DNA of 6,582 bases from DASWIV01 sp036397475 (GTDB lineage: Bacteria > JAJVIF01 > JAPKYR01): NCBI GenBank assembly GCA_036397475.1, contig DASWIV010000226.1, forward strand, positions 1 to 6,582, in the 5' to 3' direction. A program made the position numbers and the translations under genes. The notes beneath the pieces are model-generated. The model had not been told where the DNA came from. It was given only the letters and a program-made list of their open reading frames with translations, and did no database searches. Every line of letters begins with the position of its first letter. Within the stretch, counting starts at the first letter, position 1. Positions 1-5,822 of the stretch are shown here, piece after piece.

Positions 1-232
1 CGACGTTTACAAATCAGAGCAGATTAACCTCGTACTTGAGCGCCTCGGTGCCGAAAAGGCAGGCAAATTCAGTGACCAGTTGTTTGAATTCGCGAAAGCG
101 TTGGTTGACGTGACCCCACCCGCTGACCGACCCTGCATACAATGCGGGGCATTCGATCCCGAGGATTGTTACAATCCGGACGATGACGAATTCTGCAATT
201 TCCTCGAACCGAATTGCGCACAGGAAAATTAA
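1..232 (+). CDS. 3' end of an unrecognised gene; protein with a Cys-rich acidic C-terminal tail
   Basis: An open frame runs from base 2 to a TAA stop at 230-232 and gives the last 76 residues; the start lies outside the window. The first ~38 residues look like an amphipathic helical region (EQINLVLERLGAEKAGKFSD). After a Pro-containing linker comes an acidic tail with five cysteines, spaced C-x2-C-x7-C-x8-C-x6-C (fragment residues 45, 48, 56, 65 and 72). The cysteines could bind a metal or form disulfides, but I do not recognise the family and assign no function. Coding is supported by the continuous frame, the biased residue content and a terminator starting ~30 bases after the stop. It converges on the minus-strand GNAT gene. 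I am confident it is a real gene end and have no confidence in a role. Confidence 0.7.
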   Translation, partial: DVYKSEQINLVLERLGAEKAGKFSDQLFEFAKALVDVTPPADRPCIQCGAFDPEDCYNPDDDEFCNFLEPNCAQEN

Positions 233-259
233 TTTTTCAGAAGCATGAAAATTTTACTT

Positions 260-287
260 GCGCGGCTTTCACGCCGCCATTTTTTTG
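260..287 (+). terminator. Intrinsic terminator of the left-edge gene
   Basis: A GCGGC / GCCGC stem (262-266 with 273-277) has a six-base loop, and a run of seven T (280-286) follows two bases later on the plus strand. It lies 30 bases past the TAA stop of the plus-strand gene and before the end of the convergent GNAT gene. Read on the minus strand the hairpin has no T run, so it should mainly serve the plus-strand gene. Confidence 0.7.
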
Positions 288-293
288 CCCGGA

Positions 294-842
294 TTATTTC
301 CCCGCCTGTTGCATGTGGAATCCGGCACGACGCAAAAAACGCGTGTACCGCCTGTTGGACTGGCTCACCTTAACAACCGCGTGGGTCATGTGATGATCCT
401 TGAAAGCCCATAGCGCTTTTATCAGCAGATTCTTGCCTACTTCCACCCCACGGTGCCTTGGCGTTACAGCGAGCAATAACACTTCTCCCTGTTTTGCGCC
501 AACGATCCTCGACGATATCACAATCGCTGCCGGTTCCTTGTTGAACAGTACCAGCCACGATGCTCCCGACAAAAAGGTTGGCATATCCGCGATCTTCTGA
601 AGGATGTCCGAACATCCGAATTTCGACCCCAGGTCGGGAAAATTAACTTCTTCCGGGGTATTCGCGAATGAAGCTGCCATGACCGCGGCGTACGCCGGCA
701 GCATCGGCGGATACCATGGCTCGACCCGGTAGCCGAAAGGCATGGTTGAATCCCTGGGAAGAACTCCAAGCTCCCGGATCATTGTAAATCTGGGGACATT
801 ATTTGCGGAAACATCGAGCGGATTCTTTATCGGATGACCCAA
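294..842 (-). CDS. Small GNAT-family N-acetyltransferase (TTG start)
   Basis: This 182-residue protein has a GNAT-like C-terminal half. It has a hydrophobic beta strand (VLLLAVTP, ~121-128), then the acetyl-CoA loop region RHRGVEVG (129-136) leading into a helix, and a late RRYTRFLRRAGFH segment (~164-176) like the usual 'A..LY...GF' motif B. GNAT proteins transfer an acetyl group from acetyl-CoA to an amine; the substrate here is unknown. The second Gly of the usual R-x-x-G-x-G loop is Glu134, so CoA binding may be unusual or weakened. The first codon is TTG. I accept it because AAGGAAG (852-858) lies nine bases upstream and no such site precedes the internal ATGs at codons 21 and 34. The N-terminal ~35 residues lie outside the typical domain. 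It is the last gene of the minus-strand series and has candidate promoters of its own. The family call is fairly secure and the specific role unknown. Confidence 0.75.
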   Translation of the reverse strand: MGHPIKNPLDVSANNVPRFTMIRELGVLPRDSTMPFGYRVEPWYPPMLPAYAAVMAASFANTPEEVNFPDLGSKFGCSDILQKIADMPTFLSGASWLVLFNKEPAAIVISSRIVGAKQGEVLLLAVTPRHRGVEVGKNLLIKALWAFKDHHMTHAVVKVSQSNRRYTRFLRRAGFHMQQAGK

Positions 843-876
843 TGAATATAGCTTCCTTCAACAGGTAGATGGATCG

Positions 877-947
877 ATTATACAGCGTTTGAATAAATAT
901 CACACCTTAAGACCTGAACTATAATCGTCGCTTTCAATGTCCTGCAA
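877..947 (-). promoter_or_regulatory. Candidate promoters for the small GNAT gene
   Basis: Two sigma-70-like signals lie in the 149-base gap upstream of the TTG start. One is TTGCAG (942-947) with 18 bases to TATAGT (918-923). The other is a perfect -10 TATAAT (877-882) without a good -35; it would start transcription about 28 bases before the start codon. The gap has no other gene. Both are read by eye, so which one works is uncertain. Confidence 0.35.
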
Positions 948-991
948 AAATTTTACTAATTTTTCTTTGCGTTGGCACACTATTACCATTT

Positions 992-1636
992 TCAACCCAG
1001 CGCGGCCTTGTAATCCGCGAGGAACCTCTCGAGGCCGATATCTGTCAATGGATGCTTGAACATCTGTTTAAGAACATTGAAAGGAATCGTGGCGACATCC
1101 GCACCCAGCATCAGTGACTGAACCACATGCTGCTGGTGACGTACACTCGCGACAAGAACTTCTGTCTCGTACCCGTAGTTCCCGTACGCGGTTACGATCT
1201 CCTCGATCAGCTGCATCCCGTCGCCTCCTATATCATCGACACGGCCAACAAACGGGCTGATGTAAGTCGCTCCGGCTTTCGCCGCGATAACCGCCTGCGT
1301 CACGCTGAAGCACAAAGTGACGTTGACCTTGATGCCTTCTTCCCGGAGCGATTTTGTCGCGCGGATCCCATCGGGGATGAGAGGACATTTCACTACCACA
1401 TTCTGTGCGACCTTGGCCCATTCCCTGCCCTCTTTCATTATGCCATCGTAGTCGGTCGCGATGACTTCCGCCGATACCGGACCCGGGCAGATATCGCAGA
1501 TTTCCTTTACTGTTTCTTTATAGTCTCGTTTTTCTTTCGCGATAAGGCTTGGGTTTGTCGTGACACCATCAAGCACGCCCCATCCCATCGCCGTTCTGAT
1601 CTCTTCAACATTCGCTGTATCCATAAAAAATTTCAT
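992..1636 (-). CDS. tal: Transaldolase, short (~214-residue) class
   Basis: This 214-residue cytosolic enzyme is full length for the short transaldolase/fructose-6-phosphate aldolase family. It would move a dihydroxyacetone unit from sedoheptulose 7-phosphate to glyceraldehyde 3-phosphate in the non-oxidative pentose phosphate pathway. Visible landmarks are FMDTANV at the N-terminus (Asp6), TTNPSL (26-31), Lys83 in VVVKCP as the Schiff-base lysine, NVTLCFS (105-111) and SPFVGRVDD (127-135). Two positions favour transaldolase over fructose-6-phosphate aldolase. Glu57 (SAEV) sits where FsaA has Gln, and Phe129 (SPF) sits where FsaA has Tyr; the equivalent Phe-to-Tyr change in E. coli TalB is known to shift activity toward aldolase. 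The ATG has TAGGAG (1646-1651) nine bases upstream. The gene is 60 bases downstream of the two-domain GNAT gene and probably has its own -10 box in that gap. Confidence 0.95.
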   Translation of the reverse strand: MKFFMDTANVEEIRTAMGWGVLDGVTTNPSLIAKEKRDYKETVKEICDICPGPVSAEVIATDYDGIMKEGREWAKVAQNVVVKCPLIPDGIRATKSLREEGIKVNVTLCFSVTQAVIAAKAGATYISPFVGRVDDIGGDGMQLIEEIVTAYGNYGYETEVLVASVRHQQHVVQSLMLGADVATIPFNVLKQMFKHPLTDIGLERFLADYKAALG

Positions 1637-1672
1637 CAGTGTTAACTCCTAACATTTTTGATGCGGTGGGTT

Positions 1673-1678
1673 ATTATA
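1673..1678 (-). promoter_or_regulatory. Candidate -10 box for the transaldolase gene
   Basis: A perfect TATAAT on the minus strand lies 36 bases before the tal ATG, in the 60-base gap after the two-domain GNAT gene. No good -35 hexamer is found at 16-18 bases; the expected place falls at the end of the preceding gene. It may be a weak or activator-dependent promoter, or a chance match. Confidence 0.35.
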
Positions 1679-1696
1679 CATGAACTTCACCCCCGC

Positions 1697-2629
1697 TTAT
1701 ACACGGTCCAATGACCTGCTCCACACTTTTTCTGTACGTATGGTCTTGAATCCGTAACTTTCATACAGCCTTATCGCCGATTCATTCGACGTATCCACAT
1801 CGAGCTCGACCGATTTGATTTTCGCGCCGTATACCTCGGTCAGCCATCTCGACAGGATCGCCCTGCCCCATCCAAGTCGTCGGGCGGATTTCAGTACGCC
1901 AATCGATATCAGATAACCCGAAGGAAATTTATCCTCAATCGAACTCCCCAGAATATCTCCAAAGGAATAACCGACCGAATCGCCATTCTGCTCCGCGATC
2001 AGAACGAGGTCGTCATTGAAATTACCCGACTTGAGAACCGAGCGCCAGTCGTCCATCGACGGCGTCTCAAAATCCCAGTGTTCTTTGAATATTGAGACGA
2101 ACATCTTGTGTATCAATGTGAGATCCTGGTCGTTTTTCCATTTCCGGATTTTTCCACCGCCTGGAATTTCTGCCCTGGCCAGATCCCCCTTCAGGGGAAA
2201 TAATTTCATCCTGGCGTACGATCCCCTGTATTCCAATCCTTTTTTTTCGTACACAGCATCCCAGTCCGGAAGGAACGATCGCATCTGGAGAAAATCGAGC
2301 GGCATCCGTTTGACCCTTGAAAAAACAGCATCCAGATGAGCTTCAAGTAATGCCTTCACATTTTCATTTATGGGGTCAATATACGGCCCTCTGAGAATTA
2401 CCCTGTTGGAATTCTCCCTGGAATAAATCCATGAGAAGCCAGTGACCGATTTATTTTCTGCGGAAATAAATATATCTCTTCGAGGATCTACTTCAGATTT
2501 GAGGAAAATGGATTCCCAGTGGCTTACTGGAAAGGTCGGGTGCTGGTTAATATGCGATGCGTAGCTTGAATGTACCGCGACAAGGTCAGGGAGGATGTCT
2601 GGTGAATAAGGTAAGAACACATGAGTCAT
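1697..2629 (-). CDS. Two-domain GNAT-family N-acetyltransferase
   Basis: The protein has 310 residues and the length of a tandem GNAT. The C-terminal half (~160-310) is a good GNAT domain. It has strand YLISIGV (239-245), the acetyl-CoA loop R250-R-L-G-W-G255 followed by a helix, and then ELDVDTSN...AIRLYESYGFK (275-295), the standard motif B. The N-terminal half (~1-150) has GNAT-like strands but no intact R-x-x-G-x-G loop, so it is probably a degenerate, non-catalytic copy. Mycothiol synthase has this layout, but nothing here shows that specificity. I chose the ATG at 2627-2629 because GAGGA (2639-2643) lies nine bases upstream. A longer in-frame start at 2683 would lack a ribosome-binding site and begin inside a hairpin. 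The gene follows a long AT-rich gap and is likely transcribed from there. Confidence 0.85.
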   Translation of the reverse strand: MTHVFLPYSPDILPDLVAVHSSYASHINQHPTFPVSHWESIFLKSEVDPRRDIFISAENKSVTGFSWIYSRENSNRVILRGPYIDPINENVKALLEAHLDAVFSRVKRMPLDFLQMRSFLPDWDAVYEKKGLEYRGSYARMKLFPLKGDLARAEIPGGGKIRKWKNDQDLTLIHKMFVSIFKEHWDFETPSMDDWRSVLKSGNFNDDLVLIAEQNGDSVGYSFGDILGSSIEDKFPSGYLISIGVLKSARRLGWGRAILSRWLTEVYGAKIKSVELDVDTSNESAIRLYESYGFKTIRTEKVWSRSLDRV

Positions 2630-2666
2630 TTTAATCAATCCTCGGCCGGTGAACAAACCACTAAAT

Positions 2667-2700
2667 CGTGAAGCCCACCTCATTGGGTGGGCACATCACG
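2667..2700 (-). repeat. Strong hairpin in the leader of the two-domain GNAT gene
   Basis: CGTGA (2667-2671) pairs with TCACG (2696-2700), and GCCCACC (2673-2679) pairs with GGTGGGC (2686-2692). That gives 12 base pairs with a small internal bulge (one base against three) and a six-base loop. It sits 38-71 bases upstream of the GNAT start codon. No T run follows on either strand, so it is not a standard intrinsic terminator. It may be a leader structure that stabilises or controls the mRNA. Confidence 0.55.
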
Positions 2701-2758
2701 GGAAGGGAATAGGGACTTGGAGGATTGTATTTATTTCATTCTCTTATTTCTTAAATAA

Positions 2759-2792
2759 CCGGCTGCGGAGGGGGGGAAGTTACCGCAGCCGG
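2759..2792 (-). terminator. GC-rich hairpin, possible terminator of the dehydrogenase transcript
   Basis: A perfect 10-bp stem (CCGGCTGCGG, 2759-2768, with CCGCAGCCGG, 2783-2792) encloses a 14-base loop that includes seven consecutive G on the plus strand. On the minus strand TTATTT follows directly, an imperfect U tract, which suits termination of transcription coming from the dehydrogenase gene. It lies ~325 bases beyond that gene's stop, further than usual, so it could instead end an unrecognised short transcript in the gap. Confidence 0.45.
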
Positions 2793-2880
2793 AACGGACG
2801 TAGGAGATATAGGCCGATGATCAATTGGACAGTTATCGCACTGATAAAACTCGTCGATAGCAACTCGTAATATCTCAATT

Positions 2881-2913
2881 ATTATTCCAAAGGAGGAATT
2901 ATGTCCCATAATT
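2881..2913. repeat. Two overlapping inverted repeats around a strong Shine-Dalgarno-like sequence
   Basis: ATTATTCC (2881-2888) and GGAATTAT (2895-2902) form 7 of 8 pairs with AAAGGA between them. AATTATG (2897-2903) and CATAATT (2907-2913) form a perfect 7-base-arm repeat with a three-base spacer. The shared middle segment can pair either way. On the plus strand the same bases read AAAGGAGG then ATG at 2901, which opens an 89-codon frame. The palindromes may be an operator or RNA switch, or the match to a ribosome-binding site may be incidental. Confidence 0.4.
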
Positions 2914-3117
2914 ATCCAGTTTATTTGAAAATGGGTTGGCGATGGAGTCCAGTAATTTCATATTATAGCGTGAAATATCCAATAATAAGCACTTGCCAAA
3001 TTCGGGGTGTTGCAAAATGCAACAATAGTGATTTTCGGAGGTATCAAAACGCAACTATTTACATATCGCATTTTTTCACCAAAAAGTCCCATTTCATGCG
3101 CCTTACAGACATTATGC

Positions 3118-4179
3118 TCAATCGAACTCTTCCCCTGTCTCTTTTTCGAGCTCCTGCTGGTGCTTTTTGAGTAGGCCCTCGTCGATTGCAATGCGCCATG
3201 AAATCTTGTCCACCACATCCTCCAGAGGCTCATCAGACAGGTACCTCCGGAGATTATCAAGGAAAAGATCATGTGTACGCTTCCAGAAATGGGGACCAAT
3301 TCCTGATATTCCAGGTGTAATGAGTGTTCCTTCCATTCTCCACAGGTAACTTTCGCCCGGGAGAGGTTCGTGCTCGAAGCTGTCGAGCCCGGCTCCGGCT
3401 ATAAGTTTGTCCATCAGCGCTTCAACAAGCTCATCCTCATTCACCGCCGACCCGCGCCCGACATTAAAGAAATACGCCGTTTTTTTCATCTGCTTGAATT
3501 CTTCGTAGCCGATTATATATTCCTTATCTCCGGTTTCAGGGATACAGCAGACCAGGAAATCACTGTCATCGAGTAAAAGCGGAAGACCCTCGGGTCCGTA
3601 CAGCTCATCGACAAACTCCGGCCTGTCCGACGGGTCCCTCTGGGTGGTGGCAATGACCTTCATGCCAAGTGACTTTCCGCGCCACGCGAGTTCCTTACCG
3701 ATGCGTCCAAGCCCGATAATTCCAAGTGTCGAATCGTTGAGTTCCCTGAAAAATGGGAAATGATCCCAGGCCCCTCCCTTGGCGTAGTGGGCTCGCATCT
3801 GGGCGCGAATGCAGATATGAAATCCACGCGCGAAGTAAAGCATCATACCCAGGACATGTTCCGCCATCGACGACGCGCGTGTCGCGCGTGAAATCGATAG
3901 CTTGATCTTACTTTCTATGAATTTATCGTAGAGTTGGTCCGACGGATCAGCCGACGCCGAGTGCAGCCATTTCAGATTTTCGCAAAGATGGAATCGTTCC
4001 TCCGGGATGTGCCATCCGAAATAAACCTCGGTGGTGGGAAGATGCTCAAGGAGCTGCTCGTCGCTGACCACGGATATAACTTCATGGTCGTAGGCTAGCG
4101 CCTTGGTCTCGCCAAGCGCCCAATCGGGGTAATTCCACACATCATAGCGGTGGTCATAGAGTTCAATCAAAATCTTCAT
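3118..4179 (-). CDS. D-2-hydroxyacid dehydrogenase family protein lacking the catalytic His
   Basis: The protein has 353 residues, near the usual family length. These cytosolic NAD(P)-dependent enzymes interconvert 2-keto acids and D-2-hydroxy acids. The Rossmann domain shows GLGRIG (G156-x-G158-x-x-G161). The end of the next strand reads ATTQR (177-181) without the Asp expected for NAD preference, so NADP(H) use is likely (inference). Catalytic Arg242 (VGRGS) and Glu271 (FEHEP) are present. The third catalytic residue, normally the His of TPH, is Gly290 (ITPGISG). His297 (GPHFW) lies seven residues later and may or may not compensate. The protein may therefore be slow, altered in substrate, or non-catalytic. 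The ATG at 4177-4179 has GGAGG (4185-4189) five bases upstream, so I prefer it to the TTG one codon earlier. The Shine-Dalgarno is part of a repeated element that can be masked by RNA pairing. The acidic C-terminal tail (EKETGEEFD) is not typical. Confidence 0.9.
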   Translation of the reverse strand: MKILIELYDHRYDVWNYPDWALGETKALAYDHEVISVVSDEQLLEHLPTTEVYFGWHIPEERFHLCENLKWLHSASADPSDQLYDKFIESKIKLSISRATRASSMAEHVLGMMLYFARGFHICIRAQMRAHYAKGGAWDHFPFFRELNDSTLGIIGLGRIGKELAWRGKSLGMKVIATTQRDPSDRPEFVDELYGPEGLPLLLDDSDFLVCCIPETGDKEYIIGYEEFKQMKKTAYFFNVGRGSAVNEDELVEALMDKLIAGAGLDSFEHEPLPGESYLWRMEGTLITPGISGIGPHFWKRTHDLFLDNLRRYLSDEPLEDVVDKISWRIAIDEGLLKKHQQELEKETGEEFD

Positions 4180-4184
4180 CAATT

Positions 4185-4316
4185 CCTCCGGCGGAGTATG
4201 TTACCACAAGGCAGGGGATGAGGGGAATTGCCTAAACGCCGGAGAGCGTCCGCCGCGGCGGACCATCACGCATTTTTTTTTGATCAGAGTGTGAATGGAA
4301 TCCCGCGCTCCGGCGT
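4185..4316 (-). promoter_or_regulatory. Nested inverted repeats between dnaJ and the dehydrogenase gene; possible Shine-Dalgarno switch
   Basis: The 8-mer CGCCGGAG occurs at 4237-4244 on the plus strand and as its complement at 4186-4193 and 4308-4315. In minus-strand RNA the middle copy can pair with the first (12 of 13 positions, 4304-4316 with 4236-4248) or with the third, which contains the GGAG of the dehydrogenase ribosome-binding site. A separate 16-base perfect palindrome, GTCCGCCGCGGCGGAC (4248-4263), and a run of nine A on the minus strand (4273-4281) lie in the loop. The first arm starts 17 bases past the dnaJ stop. The outer stem is followed on the minus strand only by TTTAGG, so it is a poor terminator. 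The repeats are seen directly; the switch is inference. Confidence 0.45.
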
Positions 4317-4332
4317 CAAAGTCTAATGTTAA

Positions 4333-5478
4333 TTATCCCCGACTGCCGCTCCGCAAATGTCCCCTCACATCCCGGGTATCAAGTTCCTGCAGTTCCTTGA
4401 ATAATTCTCTCTGCTTCCTCGTCAGTCCCGCAGGTGTCACTACCTTTATCCTGCAGACCTGGTCGCCATTTCCCCATCCACGCAAATGAGGCATTCCCTT
4501 ACTCTTCAACGTTATCTCTTCGCCGCTCGACACCCCCGATGGGATCGTCAGGGTGGTCTCGCCGTTCAGTGTCGGCACACGGACCTTTTCTCCAAGCGCG
4601 GCTTCATAGACAGATACCGGAATATCGCAGTACAGGTTATCGCCCTTTCGCTTAAAAAACGGATGCTCAGCTACCCGCGCGATCACAAACAGATCTCCCG
4701 CCGGACCCCCGTTCGGACCGGCTTCGCCCATGCCCTCATAGCGGACACGCGAATTTGTATCGACTCCCGGCGGGATTTTTATTTCAAGTGTTTCTTCCTT
4801 GTCGATAATTCCGGAGCCTTTACAGGTGGAGCAGTGAACCGGATTGTATTGTCCCGAACCCCCGCACTGCGGACAGGTCTGCTGGAATACCATAATCCCC
4901 CTGCGTTCTCCTACCATACCTGAGCCATTACAGACATTACAGGTCGCAGGCTGTGTACCTGGAGATCCACCGGATCCATTACATGTATTGCACGTCTGGT
5001 GCCGCCTGTACCTGAGATTTTTTGAAATTCCCTTCGCGGCATCTTCAAGTGTCAGATCGATAACAAATTGCAGGTCCGCTCCACGGCGTGGTCCTCGACG
5101 TCCCCGCCGACCGCCCATCGCGGCACCGAACATCTGCTCGAAAATATCGCCGAATCCTCCGCCCATATCCCCGCCGCCACCGAACAAATCCTCAAGGTCA
5201 ATCCTCATTCCTCCGCCGCCGAATCCACCGGCGCCAGGACCAGCTCCCATTCCTGAAAACGCCGCGTGGCCGAAGCGATCGTACTGCGCACGCTTATCGG
5301 CATTGGAAAGAACCTCGTACGCTTCCCCGACCTTCTTAAATTCCTCGGCAGCCTGGGAATCCGGGTTCACGTCGGGGTGCAGCTTGCGGGCAAGGCGACG
5401 GTAAGCGTCCTTGATCTGCTTCTGTGTCGCGCTGCGATCAACGCCCAATAACTCGTAATAATCCTGTTTTTCAGCCAT
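4333..5478 (-). CDS. dnaJ: Chaperone DnaJ (Hsp40, type I)
   Basis: This is a full-length 381-residue type I DnaJ, the cytosolic co-chaperone that delivers unfolded protein to DnaK and stimulates its ATPase. Domains in order are a J domain (~5-70) with the essential HPD at 34-36; a Gly/Phe-rich linker (~75-133) with two DLF/DIF-like motifs (97-99, 111-113); and a zinc-binding domain with four CxxCxGxG repeats starting at Cys163, Cys180, Cys202 and Cys216, all intact. The C-terminal substrate-binding and dimerisation region follows (~228-350). The ATG at 5478 lies 13 bases after the stop of orf108 and has no clear Shine-Dalgarno, which suggests translational coupling. dnaK and grpE are not next to it; its partners here are hsp20 and orf108, with which it likely forms a heat-shock operon. 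Confidence 0.98.
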   Translation of the reverse strand: MAEKQDYYELLGVDRSATQKQIKDAYRRLARKLHPDVNPDSQAAEEFKKVGEAYEVLSNADKRAQYDRFGHAAFSGMGAGPGAGGFGGGGMRIDLEDLFGGGGDMGGGFGDIFEQMFGAAMGGRRGRRGPRRGADLQFVIDLTLEDAAKGISKNLRYRRHQTCNTCNGSGGSPGTQPATCNVCNGSGMVGERRGIMVFQQTCPQCGGSGQYNPVHCSTCKGSGIIDKEETLEIKIPPGVDTNSRVRYEGMGEAGPNGGPAGDLFVIARVAEHPFFKRKGDNLYCDIPVSVYEAALGEKVRVPTLNGETTLTIPSGVSSGEEITLKSKGMPHLRGWGNGDQVCRIKVVTPAGLTRKQRELFKELQELDTRDVRGHLRSGSRG

Positions 5479-5491
5479 TTTTATTTGTGGT

Positions 5492-5818
5492 TTACTTGCT
5501 GTGGTGAATTCTGCTGTCGAGAATTTCGAATCCGAGAGTTCTGAACAACCCGGCGATCTTTCCGGCTTCGGAATTGCCGATCAATTCCTTGTCGACCGGC
5601 ACTATCTGCGAAAATACATTGATCGAACTTTTCATATCGTCCTCGATCCGAATGTAAAATCGCTGGTGCGGACCCGCGAAATCGCCAAGCGGAGCTTTCT
5701 GAAAAGCATCGACCACGGATTCATGATCGATAGTGTAAGACTTTCCCTCATATGTCACGCTCAAATTTTCAACAGAAAATAGAGTGGTATCCTCCAGATT
5801 GAATTCCGCGTTCTCCAT
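5492..5818 (-). CDS. Uncharacterised 108-residue protein between hsp20 and dnaJ
   Basis: I do not recognise this family. The protein is soluble-looking and acidic, with no signal peptide, membrane segment or cysteine. It starts MENAEFNLED; residues ~14-35 look like beta strands (LSVTYEGKSYTIDHE), then come GPHQRFYIRIED (49-60) and a C-terminal helix with AGLFRTLGFEIL (89-100). The ATG at 5816-5818 has AGGAG (5828-5832) nine bases upstream, inside the last codons of hsp20. A longer frame starting at 5872 would overlap hsp20 and lacks this site. Its start is four bases after the hsp20 stop and its end 13 bases before dnaJ, so it is almost certainly co-transcribed with both. A role linked to the chaperones (cofactor, client or regulator) is inference from position only. 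Confidence 0.8.
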   Translation of the reverse strand: MENAEFNLEDTTLFSVENLSVTYEGKSYTIDHESVVDAFQKAPLGDFAGPHQRFYIRIEDDMKSSINVFSQIVPVDKELIGNSEAGKIAGLFRTLGFEILDSRIHHSK

Positions 5819-5822
5819 TAAC

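Larger units (their letters stand above)
2630..3117. other. 488-base AT-rich intergenic region with several inverted repeats, no convincing gene
   Basis: This gap separates the dehydrogenase and the two-domain GNAT gene. It is visibly more AT-rich than the flanking genes, especially 2820-3117. It holds a leader hairpin (2667-2700), a GC-rich hairpin (2759-2792), overlapping inverted repeats around a strong Shine-Dalgarno-like sequence (2881-2913), and a 7-base-arm inverted repeat TGTTGCA-AAA-TGCAACA (3008-3024). A minus-strand TACAAT (2724-2729) could be the -10 box for the GNAT gene, but its best -35 (TTAAGA, 2749-2754) is 19 bases away and weak. Plus-strand frames of 17 residues (2817-2870) and 89 residues (2901-3170) exist. 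Neither peptide looks like a known family, and the longer one runs into the dehydrogenase gene. A small RNA could lie here, but I cannot define its ends. Confidence 0.6.

Noticed and set aside
1127..1645. 172-codon plus-strand open frame
   Set aside because: It lies antisense to the transaldolase, which has all its family motifs. The antisense peptide resembles nothing, and no ribosome-binding site precedes its start.
2649..2870. 73-codon plus-strand frame upstream of the gap's centre
   Set aside because: It runs through two hairpins and a G run, has no ribosome-binding site, and its peptide is low-quality and Arg-rich. Only its last 17 codons follow a weak TAGGAG, too little to call a gene.
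4248..4281. Palindrome plus T run as a plus-strand intrinsic terminator
   Set aside because: Nine bases separate the stem from the T run, and no plus-strand gene precedes it.
4844..5404. 186-codon plus-strand open frame, Pro-rich
   Set aside because: It is the reverse complement of the Gly-rich and zinc-finger part of dnaJ; the Pro runs come from reversed Gly codons.
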